Positions 16,868 to 25,449 of a DNA stretch of 64,000 nucleotides are shown piece by piece; position 1 is the stretch's first letter, and each line of letters opens with the position of its first letter. A program made the position numbers and the translations under genes. The stretch spans positions 248,001-312,000 of the forward strand of contig NZ_JACSKY010000001.1 in assembly GCF_018617855.1 (NCBI RefSeq), read 5' to 3'. Source of the stretch: Exiguobacterium qingdaonense. Lineage in GTDB: Bacteria > Bacillota > Bacilli > Exiguobacteriales > Exiguobacteriaceae. The notes under the pieces were generated by a model, which saw only the letters and a list, made by a program, of their open reading frames with translations, made no database searches and was not told the origin of the DNA.

Positions 16868-18390
16868 TCTGTTTCGTCCCCTCTCTGACCGCCGGCCATC
16901 AAGAAGCCTAGTTCTTGTTCCGTCGTCTCTTTCGGATCACGAATCCCTACGATTTTTCCTTCATAGAGAACAGCGATCCGGTCGGATACGTGTAAAATCT
17001 CATCAAGCTCGAACGAAATGAGCAAGACCGCACGACCTTTCTCGCGCTCTTTTATCAGTTGCTCATGAATAAATTCAATCGCACCAACGTCAAGTCCGCG
17101 TGTCGGCTGAGCCGCGATGAGCAAATCAGGTGAACGGTCGACTTCACGAGCAATGATCGCCTTTTGTTGGTTTCCTCCCGAAAGTGCACGCGCCGCCACA
17201 TCAATCGACGGAGTTCGGACGTCAAACTTCTCAATTAACGCCTTCGCCTTCTCAGCGACAGCTTTATAGTTCATGAGACCGCGCTTTGAAAATGGTTCTT
17301 TATAATATGTTTGAAGAACCATGTTGTCACGAATCGAGTAGTCGAGGACGAGCCCGTGCTTATGACGGTCTTGTGGGATATGTCCGATCCCGGCTTCCGT
17401 CATTTTACGCGGTGTATGTCCCGTCACATCTTTTCCATTGAGTAACACTTTACCTGACTCCGGTTTTTTCAATCCAGAGATGGATTCAATCAACTCGGTT
17501 TGTCCATTCCCGTCAATCCCAGCGATTCCGAGCACTTCTCCCGCTCGAATCTGTAAGTCTAATCCTTCAACGACCTTCAATCCACGACTGTCCTTGACGA
17601 CGAGCCCTTGGACGTCGAGCACGACTTGTTGTGGGTCGGCTTTTGAATACTCCGCAGCAAAGTTGACTTCACGTCCGACCATCATCTCTGCGAGACTGTC
17701 TTCATTCACCGTTTCATCCACTTCAACCGTACCGATATAGCGACCACGACGGATGACCGTACAACGATCGGCGACTTGCATGATCTCCTTTAGCTTGTGC
17801 GTAATCAAGATGATCGACTTACCTTCAGCAATCAGACGTTTCATAATTTGGATAAGTTCTTGAATCTCTTGTGGTGTCAACACTGCTGTCGGTTCATCGA
17901 AAATCAAGATATCGGCTCCGCGATAAAGTGTTTTCAAGATTTCTACGCGCTGCTGCATGCCGACTGAAATATCTTCAATTTTTGCGTCCGGGTCAATTTT
18001 AAGTCCATACTGCTCTGAAATTTCCATAACCTTCTTACGAGCTGTATCACGGTCAATCGTGACTCCACTCTTCGGTTCAAGGCCAAGGATGATGTTTTCA
18101 GTGACCGTGAATTTTTCTACCAACATAAAGTGTTGGTGGACCATCCCGATCCCGAGCTCGTTGGCGATGTTCGGATTCTCAATATCCACTTTTTTACCGT
18201 GTACGCGAATCTCTCCGCCCTCAGGCTGATAAAGACCAAACAACACGTTCATGAGCGTCGATTTCCCCGCTCCGTTCTCTCCTAGAAGCGCATGGATTTC
18301 TCCTTTGCGCAATTGGAGCGTAATATTGTCGTTCGCAACGAACGTACCGAACTCTTTGCGAATATTTAGCATTTCAATTACATATTCCAA
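16864..18390 (-). CDS. nupO: Nucleoside ABC transporter, double ATP-binding protein (NupO type)
   Basis: Cytoplasmic ATPase of 508 residues with two fused ABC cassettes. The first has a normal Walker A (GENGAGKST, about residues 37-45) and Walker B (LIFDEPTAVL, about 160). The second, from about residue 255, has a degenerate Walker A (GIDGNGQTEL) but a clear signature (LSGGNQQKAIIAREVDRSPDLL). This asymmetric layout is typical for the ribose/nucleoside (RbsA/YufO) group. It lies 63 bases after nupN and that gap holds a stable hairpin. Confidence 0.92.
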   Translation of the reverse strand: MEYVIEMLNIRKEFGTFVANDNITLQLRKGEIHALLGENGAGKSTLMNVLFGLYQPEGGEIRVHGKKVDIENPNIANELGIGMVHQHFMLVEKFTVTENIILGLEPKSGVTIDRDTARKKVMEISEQYGLKIDPDAKIEDISVGMQQRVEILKTLYRGADILIFDEPTAVLTPQEIQELIQIMKRLIAEGKSIILITHKLKEIMQVADRCTVIRRGRYIGTVEVDETVNEDSLAEMMVGREVNFAAEYSKADPQQVVLDVQGLVVKDSRGLKVVEGLDLQIRAGEVLGIAGIDGNGQTELIESISGLKKPESGKVLLNGKDVTGHTPRKMTEAGIGHIPQDRHKHGLVLDYSIRDNMVLQTYYKEPFSKRGLMNYKAVAEKAKALIEKFDVRTPSIDVAARALSGGNQQKAIIAREVDRSPDLLIAAQPTRGLDVGAIEFIHEQLIKEREKGRAVLLISFELDEILHVSDRIAVLYEGKIVGIRDPKETTEQELGFLMAGGQRGDETE

Positions 18391-18410
18391 GGAAGTTCAC
18401 CCCTAACTTT

Positions 18411-18445
18411 AAGTAAAGGGAGACCACATGGGTCCCCCCTTTACT
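18411..18445 (-). repeat. Stable hairpin between nupN and nupO
   Basis: Minus-strand stem AGTAAAGGG / CCCTTTACT extended by GACC / GGTC with small bulges. No T-run follows, so it is more likely an mRNA-stabilising or partial-attenuation element that lets the binding protein be made in excess over the permease. Confidence 0.6.
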
Positions 18446-18453
18446 CAAATGAA

Positions 18454-19545
18454 TTATTTTACGTTTTTCATGAACTCTTCGAACTCAGCATCAGTTGCTG
18501 GTGCAGTAAGTTCTCCGTCAACCAATTGTGTGCGGTACTCTTCAACTTTGTCGAGGATGTCTTGTGACACGTGCTTGTCAGATGTTTCCGCGATGCCGAC
18601 ACCTTCATCTTTCAAACCGAACTCGATGATTTCGCCGCCTGGGAACTCTCCGTCCATCGTCTGTTTCGATACTTCATAAGTCGCCGTATCTACACGTTTG
18701 ACCATTGAAGTCAATGTGACGTCTTCTGGAAGACCTTCTTCATATTGGTCACGGTCGACACCGATTACCCAAACATCTTCACCGTTCTTCTTACGGTTTT
18801 TCGCTTCTGTGAACACCCCTACACCCGTACCGCCAGCTGCGTGGTAGATGATGTCAGACCCAGAACCGTACATACCTGAAGCGATCGCAGTTCCTTTTTC
18901 AGCTGAGTTGAAGTCTTCTGCATACTTCACGTCGATCGTCGCATCTGGATTGACAGCCATGACGCCTGCTTTGAATCCGTTCTCAAACTTCTTGATCAAG
19001 TCTGATTCTACCCCACCGATGAAACCGACTTTATCTGTCGTTGTAGAAAGACCTGCGATGACACCAACGAGGAATGAACCTTCCTGCTCTTTGAACGTGA
19101 TTGAAGCGACGTTAGGAGCATCGACAACCATATCTACGATTGCGAAGTTGTTATCTGGGAACTGGTCAGCTACTTTTTTTACGTCTTCAGCCATCAAGAA
19201 ACCGATTCCGTAAATCAAGTTGAAGTTGTCACGAGCCAATTGTTGCAAGTTAGGTTGATAGTCCGCTTGTTTAGCTGATTGAAGGTATTTGAACCCTTCA
19301 TTTTCAGTCAAGTCGTTATCTTCACCAAACTTTGTGAGCCCTTCCCATGCTGATTGGTTAAATGATTTGTCGTCAACACCGCCAGTGTCCGTAACCATGG
19401 CTACTTTGAAGTCGCTGCCTTCGCCGCCGCCTTCACCGTTAGATGAGCCACCTTCATTGTCGTCTCCACCGCAAGCTGCGAGTACTGTAGAGAGTGTAAG
19501 TCCTGCTGCTAAAGCTGAGAGAATCGTTTTCTTTTTGTTCATCAT
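18454..19545 (-). CDS. nupN: Nucleoside-binding BMP-family lipoprotein (NupN type)
   Basis: Substrate-binding protein of 363 residues, anchored outside the cell by a lipid. The signal peptide covers residues 1-24 and the lipobox VLAAC places the modified cysteine at residue 25. A Gly/Ser/Glu-rich linker follows to about residue 44. The BMP (Med/PnrA-like) domain fills the rest, with VAMVTDTGGVDDKSFNQSAWEG and YHAAGGTGVGVF as landmarks. It is first of the structural genes and lies just after the GntR regulator gene. The start has GGGGAAAC upstream. A cre box and an AT-rich palindrome in the leader suggest catabolite and specific control. Confidence 0.92.
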   Translation of the reverse strand: MMNKKKTILSALAAGLTLSTVLAACGGDDNEGGSSNGEGGGEGSDFKVAMVTDTGGVDDKSFNQSAWEGLTKFGEDNDLTENEGFKYLQSAKQADYQPNLQQLARDNFNLIYGIGFLMAEDVKKVADQFPDNNFAIVDMVVDAPNVASITFKEQEGSFLVGVIAGLSTTTDKVGFIGGVESDLIKKFENGFKAGVMAVNPDATIDVKYAEDFNSAEKGTAIASGMYGSGSDIIYHAAGGTGVGVFTEAKNRKKNGEDVWVIGVDRDQYEEGLPEDVTLTSMVKRVDTATYEVSKQTMDGEFPGGEIIEFGLKDEGVGIAETSDKHVSQDILDKVEEYRTQLVDGELTAPATDAEFEEFMKNVK

Positions 19546-19570
19546 CGTCGTGTTTCCCCTTTCGGTTCAT

Positions 19571-19582
19571 AACAAATTTGTT
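19571..19582. promoter_or_regulatory. Perfect palindrome in the nupN leader, candidate operator
   Basis: AACAAATTTGTT is a 12-base perfect palindrome 26 bases before the nupN start. It is a plausible binding site for the adjacent GntR regulator or another purine-responsive factor; which one is not known. Confidence 0.4.
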
Positions 19583-19614
19583 GTCATGTCATCAGTAGTC
19601 TTTACACCGGTATA

Positions 19615-19628
19615 AGAAAGCGCTTTCA
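19615..19628. promoter_or_regulatory. cre (CcpA) site upstream of nupN
   Basis: Minus-strand TGAAAGCGCTTTCT, containing the perfect palindrome GAAAGCGCTTTC, matches the cre consensus at 13 of 14 positions. A TTATAC hexamer follows directly, so bound CcpA would block any promoter here. Confidence 0.65.
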
Positions 19629-19670
19629 CGCTATTCCCCAAAAATAACTCTTCCGTTCAGAACTGCCTGT

Positions 19671-20390
19671 TCAAACTCGTTTACGTACGACATGGAAGTC
19701 GAATCGATCAGCACGGAAAAAGTTGGCTGAATCGAGCAATGGTAAATCACTCTCATCATAATGCAATTGTTTCAAAGCGAGTAACGGTTGGTCCGTCTGA
19801 AGCTGTGACGAAATTTCAGAGCTGACACTCGGTTCGATGTGCGTAATCGCATATGCGACTCGACGTCCTACCTCTTGTTCGAGAGCGTCAAACAAAGACT
19901 TCCCTTCTGTCAACGCCTCAGGATTTGAGACGAGATGGGCCGGCACTTTGTCGACACAATAAACGACCGGTGTGTCATCCGCGTATCGAATCCGGACGAT
20001 TCGATAAATCGGTGAGTTCGGCTCAATTTTGAGACGCTCGGCTTCTCTCTCTGTTGCCAACACTTTCTCGGCCACCAATACTTTCGTTCCTGGTGTCATT
20101 TTCGCTCGTGTGATCATGTCCGTGACACTGAACAATTCTTCAATGCCTGACGTGAATGGAGGCTTAGAACTGATAAACGTCCCCACTCCGTGTTTTCGCA
20201 CGACAAACTTTTCATCCTCGAGAATTCGGAGCGCTTCACGTAGGGTTGCCCGACTGACTCCGAGTTGCTTCGATAGTTCAAATTCTGAAGGTAGTTTCTC
20301 ACCTTCACGATAGACACCAGCGTCGATATCTTGCTTAATTTTCTCAATCACTCGAAGATAGAGCAATCGATGATCGAGCTTAATCGACAT
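19671..20390 (-). CDS. nupR: GntR/HutC-family transcription regulator, likely of the nup operon (YmfC/NupR type)
   Basis: DNA-binding regulator of 239 residues. The N-terminal GntR winged helix spans about residues 5-72 (GEKLPSEFELSKQLGVSRATLREALRIL). The C-terminal ligand-binding domain is of the UTRA/HutC type (residues 90-235, with SPIYRIVRIRYAD). I prefer the ATG at 20390, with GGTGG about 9 bases before it, over the GTG at 20402. It lies between ftsK and the transporter genes, the same arrangement as ymfC and its transporter near spoIIIE in several Bacilli. From memory the B. subtilis homologue controls guanosine uptake; the ligand here is inferred. Confidence 0.85.
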   Translation of the reverse strand: MSIKLDHRLLYLRVIEKIKQDIDAGVYREGEKLPSEFELSKQLGVSRATLREALRILEDEKFVVRKHGVGTFISSKPPFTSGIEELFSVTDMITRAKMTPGTKVLVAEKVLATEREAERLKIEPNSPIYRIVRIRYADDTPVVYCVDKVPAHLVSNPEALTEGKSLFDALEQEVGRRVAYAITHIEPSVSSEISSQLQTDQPLLALKQLHYDESDLPLLDSANFFRADRFDFHVVRKRV

Positions 20391-20423
20391 TGGCCTCACC
20401 ACCTTTAATTTACTTTCCGGTGC

Positions 20424-20435
20424 TCAGACATCTGA
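20424..20435. promoter_or_regulatory. Inverted repeat downstream of the GntR promoter, candidate operator
   Basis: TCAGA-N2-TCTGA lies about 20 bases downstream of the expected transcription start of the GntR gene, a suitable place for autoregulation. Confidence 0.35.
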
Positions 20436-20460
20436 CGTATGAATGTCCTTGCCAATTTTA

Positions 20461-20489
20461 AGTATAGGGATTCGAGAATTAGAACGCAA
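20461..20489 (-). promoter_or_regulatory. Putative sigma-A promoter of the GntR-nup locus
   Basis: Minus-strand TTGCGT (20484-20489) and TATACT (20461-20466) are 17 bases apart. The start codon lies about 60 bases downstream of the predicted transcription start. Confidence 0.6.
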
Positions 20490-20593
20490 TAGTTTTTGTT
20501 CGGAATCAGGGAAATATTTTGAAAAACTACGAATAACCGTACATCTGAGCCATTTTTCCCTATTTCAATCTCCTCTGAAAAACTTTTGTAAAA

Positions 20594-20626
20594 TGTAAAC
20601 GTTATTAAAAAATGTAAGCGCTTCAG
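20594..20626. promoter_or_regulatory. Tandem cre-like boxes upstream of the GntR gene
   Basis: TGTAAACGTTATTA (20594-20607) matches the cre consensus at 13 of 14 positions. TGTAAGCGCTTCAG (20613-20626) matches its first eleven. They are offset by 19 bases, about two helical turns. They lie more than 100 bases upstream of the putative promoter. Confidence 0.45.
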
Positions 20627-20741
20627 TGTTTTTTAAAAGTATGTACTAATTATTGATATAGGTCATATGTGCTATATTACATTTAAATTATAACGAACCT
20701 CTATCGAATCGATACATATTTCCATATTATTTAAAACCAAA

Positions 20742-20783
20742 TAAAAAACGAACGATTATATATATAAATACATAATCGTTCGT
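20742..20783 (-). terminator. Terminator of ftsK
   Basis: Perfect 12-bp stem ACGAACGATTAT / ATAATCGTTCGT followed on the minus strand by TTTTTTATTT, beginning 6 bases after the ftsK stop. Confidence 0.92.
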
Positions 20784-20788
20784 AATAT

Positions 20789-22972
20789 TCATTCTTCCCG
20801 TTCATGGATGAGTACTTTCCGTGGTTTCGACCCCTCTGACGGGCCTACGTAACCCGCCTCTTCGAGTGAATCGATTAAACGGGCCGCACGGTTGTACCCA
20901 ATCCGAAATCTTCGTTGTATCATCGAAGTCGATGCCGTTTCCTGAGTGATGATGAACTGAGTGACTTCACCAAATAACGAATCATCCGAGTCAATCGTTG
21001 TGACCTCTTCTTCTTTTGGCATCATCGATTCAACGTATTGTGCGCGTTGTTGTGCAATCACATGATTGACGACCGTCTCGACCTCTTGGTCTGAGACGAA
21101 CGCACCCTGCACTCGGACCGGCTTGTTCATTCCGTTGGCTAACATGAGCATATCTCCTCGTCCGAGCAGTTTTTCAGCTCCTCCACCGTCAAGGATTGTT
21201 CGTGAATCGGTCTGAGATGAGACCGCAAAGGCGATTCGAGACGGGATGTTCGCTTTGATGACCCCTGTGATGACATCAACCGACGGACGTTGCGTGGCGA
21301 GCACCATATGGATGCCTGCCGCCCTTGCCATCTGAGCGAGTCGCATGATCGCATCCTCGACGTCATTTGATGCGACCATCATCAAGTCCGCCAATTCATC
21401 GACGATGACGACGATGAACGGCAATCGCTTCGCATCTTCATCTTCTGATTGGTCGACGAGTTCATTGTACCCTTCGATATTGCGCACACCGAACCGACTG
21501 AAGAGTTCATACCGACGTTCCATCTCGGCAACGACCTGCTTCAACGCCTGCGCCGCTTTTTTTGGGTCGGTGACGACCGGTGTCAATAAATGTGGGACAC
21601 CGTTATAAACATTCAATTCGACCATTTTCGGGTCAATCATCATGAGCCGCACCTCGTCCGGTCGAGAACGCATCAATAAAGATACGATCATCCCATTGAT
21701 ACAGACTGATTTACCTGAACCTGTCGATCCTGCGACAAGCAAATGTGGCATTTTATTAAGAGAAATGCCGACCGTCTCTCCACTTATACTACGTCCTAGA
21801 GCGACGAGTAACTTTGCTTCATCTTGTTTCACAACATCCGCCTCGAGAACTTCTCGTAAGCAAACAGGGGCGACTTCTTGATTCGGCACCTCGATTCCAA
21901 TCGCCGCTTTTCCAGGGATCGGGGCTTCAATCCGAATATCTTTTGCCGCAAGAGCCAATGCCAAGTCATCGCTTAGAGAGGTGATGCGACTGACTTTCAC
22001 TCCGATATCAGGTTGCAACTCATATTTTGTGACGGTCGGTCCCAAATGAATCTTCAATACTTTCACCCCGACACCGAACGATTTCAACGTCTTCACCAAT
22101 TTAGACGCATTCTCTTTTAATCGGGCGTTTTCACCCGATAGGTCGGTGAGCACCGGTTCTTTCAAATGTGAGAAAGGAGGGAGTTCGTATGAATCTGAAA
22201 CATCTTGTGCTGCAGTCATCATCATCTCCTCGGTCGTGACCGTCTCCTCAGACGTCGATGGTTCATGCCCCGTCTCTTTCTTTTCCGCCACTACCTTCTC
22301 ACTGAACCCGACGATTGGAATATCACTCATCGTGACCGCATCCGACTCAACGTCCGACTCAGTTTCTGTCACCGCATCTACATCTTTTGGCTTAGACTGT
22401 CTCTTCCTCGCTTGGCTCGTTGCCTTCTTCTCGCCTTTCGGACGGGCTTGCCATTCTTTTCTTACAGCCACAAACGACTCATTCATCCGATGATACATCG
22501 TCCCCCAAATTGTTGGCACGTATAGAGAGACACCGACGAGGAAACAGACGATTCCTAAAAAGATGATGCCGAAGTCAGAAAGTAAATATTGATTTAAATC
22601 ATATAGGACACCGTTGATGCCCCCCCGTTCTTCTCCCCACAATAAATCACCGAACAGTAGAAATGAGAAGGTCATGCTGAGTAACCCGGTTCGCTCGATC
22701 GGCTTCATCGGTTGAAGGATGATCCACGAAAGCAGGGCCACCATTAAGTATGTGAGCGCCCCCCATCCGCCAAATATATATTCAGCTAGATTTGATAACT
22801 GTTGTCCGACCCATCCTAAGTCAAACAAGGAAAATACGAATGCGACGATGGCGAGAACAAAGATCCCCCATCCGTATGTACGTGGCGCAATCGATTGCTT
22901 TCTTCGTTTTCTCGTATTCCTTGTCGCTGGCCGCTTGCGCTTCACGGGAGTCTTACTTGATTTTTGAGCCAC
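20789..22972 (-). CDS. ftsK: DNA translocase FtsK/SpoIIIE
   Basis: Membrane-anchored DNA pump that clears the chromosome from the division septum. The protein of 727 residues has about four membrane segments (roughly residues 32-160), a charged linker to about residue 265, and the motor domain. Walker A GSTGSGKS is at about residues 415-422 and Walker B includes [11 protein letters not shown]. The C-terminal gamma winged helix starts near residue 660 ([20 protein letters not shown]) and should read orienting KOPS/SRS sequences. I chose the GTG at 22972 with AGGAGG 7 bases upstream; the frame stays open to 23029, but that piece runs through the rnj terminator. As the genome looks asporogenous, the role is general division, not spore packaging. 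Confidence 0.95.
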   Translation of the reverse strand: MAQKSSKTPVKRKRPATRNTRKRRKQSIAPRTYGWGIFVLAIVAFVFSLFDLGWVGQQLSNLAEYIFGGWGALTYLMVALLSWIILQPMKPIERTGLLSMTFSFLLFGDLLWGEERGGINGVLYDLNQYLLSDFGIIFLGIVCFLVGVSLYVPTIWGTMYHRMNESFVAVRKEWQARPKGEKKATSQARKRQSKPKDVDAVTETESDVESDAVTMSDIPIVGFSEKVVAEKKETGHEPSTSEETVTTEEMMMTAAQDVSDSYELPPFSHLKEPVLTDLSGENARLKENASKLVKTLKSFGVGVKVLKIHLGPTVTKYELQPDIGVKVSRITSLSDDLALALAAKDIRIEAPIPGKAAIGIEVPNQEVAPVCLREVLEADVVKQDEAKLLVALGRSISGETVGISLNKMPHLLVAGSTGSGKSVCINGMIVSLLMRSRPDEVRLMMIDPKMVELNVYNGVPHLLTPVVTDPKKAAQALKQVVAEMERRYELFSRFGVRNIEGYNELVDQSEDEDAKRLPFIVVIVDELADLMMVASNDVEDAIMRLAQMARAAGIHMVLATQRPSVDVITGVIKANIPSRIAFAVSSQTDSRTILDGGGAEKLLGRGDMLMLANGMNKPVRVQGAFVSDQEVETVVNHVIAQQRAQYVESMMPKEEEVTTIDSDDSLFGEVTQFIITQETASTSMIQRRFRIGYNRAARLIDSLEEAGYVGPSEGSKPRKVLIHEREE

Positions 22973-22985
22973 ATTAGTTCCTCCT

Positions 22986-23020
22986 AAAAAAAGAAGGCAA
23001 AAGTCGGATGACTTTTGCCT
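22986..23020 (-). terminator. Terminator between rnjB and ftsK
   Basis: Perfect 11-bp stem AGGCAAAAGTC / GACTTTTGCCT with a 4-base loop followed by TTCTTTTTTT on the minus strand. The ftsK Shine-Dalgarno comes right after it, so ftsK either depends on readthrough or has a promoter inside rnjB. Confidence 0.9.
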
Positions 23021-23033
23021 CACTCTCATTCCA

Positions 23034-24701
23034 TTAAATCTCCATGATGATCGGCAAGATCATCGGACGACGTTTCGTCTGTTCAAACAAGAAGACGCTC
23101 AGCCGCTCGCGGATATTTGATTTCAATTCGGTCCAATCACTGCCAGCTTGCAGACTCTTTTCAATCTGTTTCGTGACAATCCGGTTTGCCTCTGAAATCA
23201 TCTCTTCTGACTCGCGCATATAAACGAATCCACGTGAGATGAGCTCAGGTCCTGAAATCAATTTCTTCTGTTTCCGATTCAACGTGACCACACAAAGGAC
23301 AACCCCGTCTTGTGACAACAATCGACGATCACGTAAGACGATGTTTCCAACGTCACCGACGCCGATTCCGTCAATCAAGACGTTCCCTGCAGGTACTTTA
23401 CGGCTCATTCGGGCTTTTCGACCGGTGAATTCGACGACATCCCCTTTTTCAACGATGAAAATGTTGTTTGGCTTTACGCCGACTTGTTCAGCCAATTTTG
23501 AATGCGCCATCTGCATCCGATACTCTCCGTGAATCGGGAGGAAGTATTTCGGTTTGACGAGGTTGAGCATCAACTTCAACTCTTCGGCCGAACCGTGTCC
23601 AGATACGTGTACTTTACGCTGATTGTAAATGACATTTGCGCCTGAGCGGAACAATAAGTCGATTGTTTTTGAAACGGACTTCTCATTCCCCGGAATCGGA
23701 GTGGCCGCAATGACGACGGTATCGTTCAAACGGATATTGACCTGTTTATGCGCATTGCGTGCCATGCGTGTCAATGCCGCCATCGGCTCACCTTGTGAAC
23801 CAGTCGTCAAAATGACGACTTTATCGTCGGGAAGACGATTCACTTGTGACAACTCGACGAGTGTCTTCGCTTTGAAGCGTAAATAGTTCAGTTTTTGGGC
23901 GACTTCGACGATGTTGACCATACTGCGACCGACGACGGCGACTTTACGGTCGTTTGCTTCTGCTGCCGCGAAGACTTGTTGCAGGCGATGGACGTTCGAC
24001 GCGAACGACGCCACGATGACTCGGCCTTCCGCTTGATAGATGACATCGTTCAATTCGGCGCCAACAATCGACTCTGAACCGGTTTGTCCCGGTCGCTCAG
24101 CGTTCGTCGAGTCTGAAAGTAACGCGAGTACTCCTCGCTGTCCGATTGCAGCCAACTTGTTAAAGTCGGATTGTTTTCCATCAACGGGCGTATAATCAAA
24201 CTTGAAATCTCCAGTATGAACGATCGCCCCTTGAGAGGTTTGAATGCAAACCCCGACACAATCAGGAATCGAGTGATTGACGCGGAAGAACGTGATGAAA
24301 TGATCAGCGATAGTCAATTTCGTTTTTGCGTCAATCATGCGAAGGTCGACCTCTTTCAATAAGCCGGCCTCTTTTAATTTTAGTTCAATCAACCCAAGTG
24401 TTAATTTCGTCCCATATACTGGAACGTGTTTCAAGTCGCGTAGCACGTAGCTAAGTCCACCGATATGGTCCTCGTGACCGTGTGTGATGAAAATCGCCCG
24501 TACGCGCTCTTTATTTTCTTTCAAATACGTGATATCCGGGATGACGATATCAATCCCAAGCATCTCATCGCCCGGAAACATGAGACCGGCATCGATCACG
24601 AAGATGTCGTCGTCTAGTTCCACGACGTACATGTTCTTCCCGATTTCGCCTACGCCTCCAAGCGCAAAGACGCTAACATTCTCTGTCTTCTTTTTTGACA
24701 C
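23034..24701 (-). CDS. rnjB: Ribonuclease J (RnjB/YmfA position)
   Basis: Metallo-beta-lactamase-fold ribonuclease with 5'-3' exonuclease and endonuclease activity, involved in mRNA decay. The protein of 555 residues has the catalytic HGHEDH motif at about residues 74-79, the beta-CASP domain after about residue 210, and an RNase J C-terminal domain. I prefer the GTG at 24701, with AGGAGG 9 bases upstream, over the TTG at 24707, which would leave only 3 bases. Location before spoIIIE/ftsK matches rnjB rather than rnjA of B. subtilis. The neighbouring tepA of B. subtilis is absent. Confidence 0.93.
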   Translation of the reverse strand: MSKKKTENVSVFALGGVGEIGKNMYVVELDDDIFVIDAGLMFPGDEMLGIDIVIPDITYLKENKERVRAIFITHGHEDHIGGLSYVLRDLKHVPVYGTKLTLGLIELKLKEAGLLKEVDLRMIDAKTKLTIADHFITFFRVNHSIPDCVGVCIQTSQGAIVHTGDFKFDYTPVDGKQSDFNKLAAIGQRGVLALLSDSTNAERPGQTGSESIVGAELNDVIYQAEGRVIVASFASNVHRLQQVFAAAEANDRKVAVVGRSMVNIVEVAQKLNYLRFKAKTLVELSQVNRLPDDKVVILTTGSQGEPMAALTRMARNAHKQVNIRLNDTVVIAATPIPGNEKSVSKTIDLLFRSGANVIYNQRKVHVSGHGSAEELKLMLNLVKPKYFLPIHGEYRMQMAHSKLAEQVGVKPNNIFIVEKGDVVEFTGRKARMSRKVPAGNVLIDGIGVGDVGNIVLRDRRLLSQDGVVLCVVTLNRKQKKLISGPELISRGFVYMRESEEMISEANRIVTKQIEKSLQAGSDWTELKSNIRERLSVFLFEQTKRRPMILPIIMEI

Positions 24702-24757
24702 TAACAAAAACCTCCTAATTGATTCATATTCTGTTCCGTCCCTTATCGCTACTGAAT

Positions 24758-24786
24758 ATTGTAGCGGAAAACGGCTTCATTGCCAA
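24758..24786 (-). promoter_or_regulatory. Putative sigma-A promoter of rnjB
   Basis: Minus-strand TTGGCA (24781-24786) and TACAAT (24758-24763) with an ideal 17-base spacer, about 50 bases before the rnjB start. Confidence 0.65.
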
Positions 24787-24795
24787 CATTCCCGT

Positions 24796-25449
24796 TCAAT
24801 TTAGTAGAGGCTGTAGTGTATCAGCAACTGGAATGGTTGCTTCCTTGTCCGGTCGTTTGCCTGCTTTCAGCTGTCGAATCGACAAACCAAAGTCCATTTG
24901 AAGATGAGGATAGTCAGGAAATGAGTTCCAGTCCCCTCCCCATTCGAACCCGAGCGCCTTCCCTAATTCACCGAGTTCTTGCCAATCCGGTAGATCATTT
25001 CGATTCCGGTCAGTGCTCAAATCGTAATCCACTTTATTGTTATAGATGATGACGAAATCAATCGCAAGTCCGTAATTGTGATAGCTTTGACCTGCTTTAG
25101 CATTCGTCACGATGCGACCTGGTTCAGAACGACCTTGTGCATACAGGTCATTCTGTTCTTTGGTCGAACGAAATCCCGATGTAAGTCGGATCTCGAGATC
25201 TAGACAAGAATGTGCCAATCGTACGAACGAGGCACCTCGATTCGCGACATGAGGGTGCAATTGATCGAAATCGATATTCGTCCTCGCTAGAACCGCATTC
25301 TCCGCTTCCATATCTCGTACACACATGTCCGCCTCAAACGTCGGTTCATCCACCCATGGCACCGGATCGGGTTGCATGTAGAAATAGGCGAGCGTGACCC
25401 CAATTAGAAAGGCAATCATCGCAAGTGATAATACGCCAGTCCATCTCAT
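24796..25449 (-). CDS. cwlK: CwlK-like M15 peptidoglycan peptidase, membrane anchored
   Basis: Zinc-dependent peptidase of the D-Ala-D-Ala carboxypeptidase/L-Ala-D-Glu endopeptidase family, acting outside the membrane. The 217-residue protein has an N-terminal signal anchor (residues 4-24). The metal ligands are visible: SxHxxGxAxD with H124 and D131, and H182 in YPHLQMDF. GFRSTKEQNDLYAQGR and FEWGGDW are typical for the endolysin-like CwlK subgroup, so L-alanyl-D-glutamate cleavage is more likely than VanY activity. It starts four bases inside the end of femX, so it belongs to the murE-femX unit. Precise bond specificity is not certain. Confidence 0.85.
   Translation of the reverse strand: MRWTGVLSLAMIAFLIGVTLAYFYMQPDPVPWVDEPTFEADMCVRDMEAENAVLARTNIDFDQLHPHVANRGASFVRLAHSCLDLEIRLTSGFRSTKEQNDLYAQGRSEPGRIVTNAKAGQSYHNYGLAIDFVIIYNNKVDYDLSTDRNRNDLPDWQELGELGKALGFEWGGDWNSFPDYPHLQMDFGLSIRQLKAGKRPDKEATIPVADTLQPLLN

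Larger units (their letters stand above)
20391..20788. other. 398-base AT-rich intergenic region between the GntR gene and ftsK
   Basis: No credible gene. From left to right it contains the GntR promoter and a nearby inverted repeat, two tandem cre-like boxes (20594-20607 and 20613-20626), a very AT-rich stretch with several -10-like hexamers on both strands, and the ftsK terminator. On the minus strand an 8-codon open frame starting near 20555 (MAQMYGYS) sits behind AGGG; I see no reason to call it a gene. Confidence 0.7.

Noticed and set aside
20520-20560. 8-codon minus-strand mini-gene (MAQMYGYS) with an AGGG upstream
   Set aside because: Too short, weak ribosome-binding site and no structural link to a downstream attenuator.
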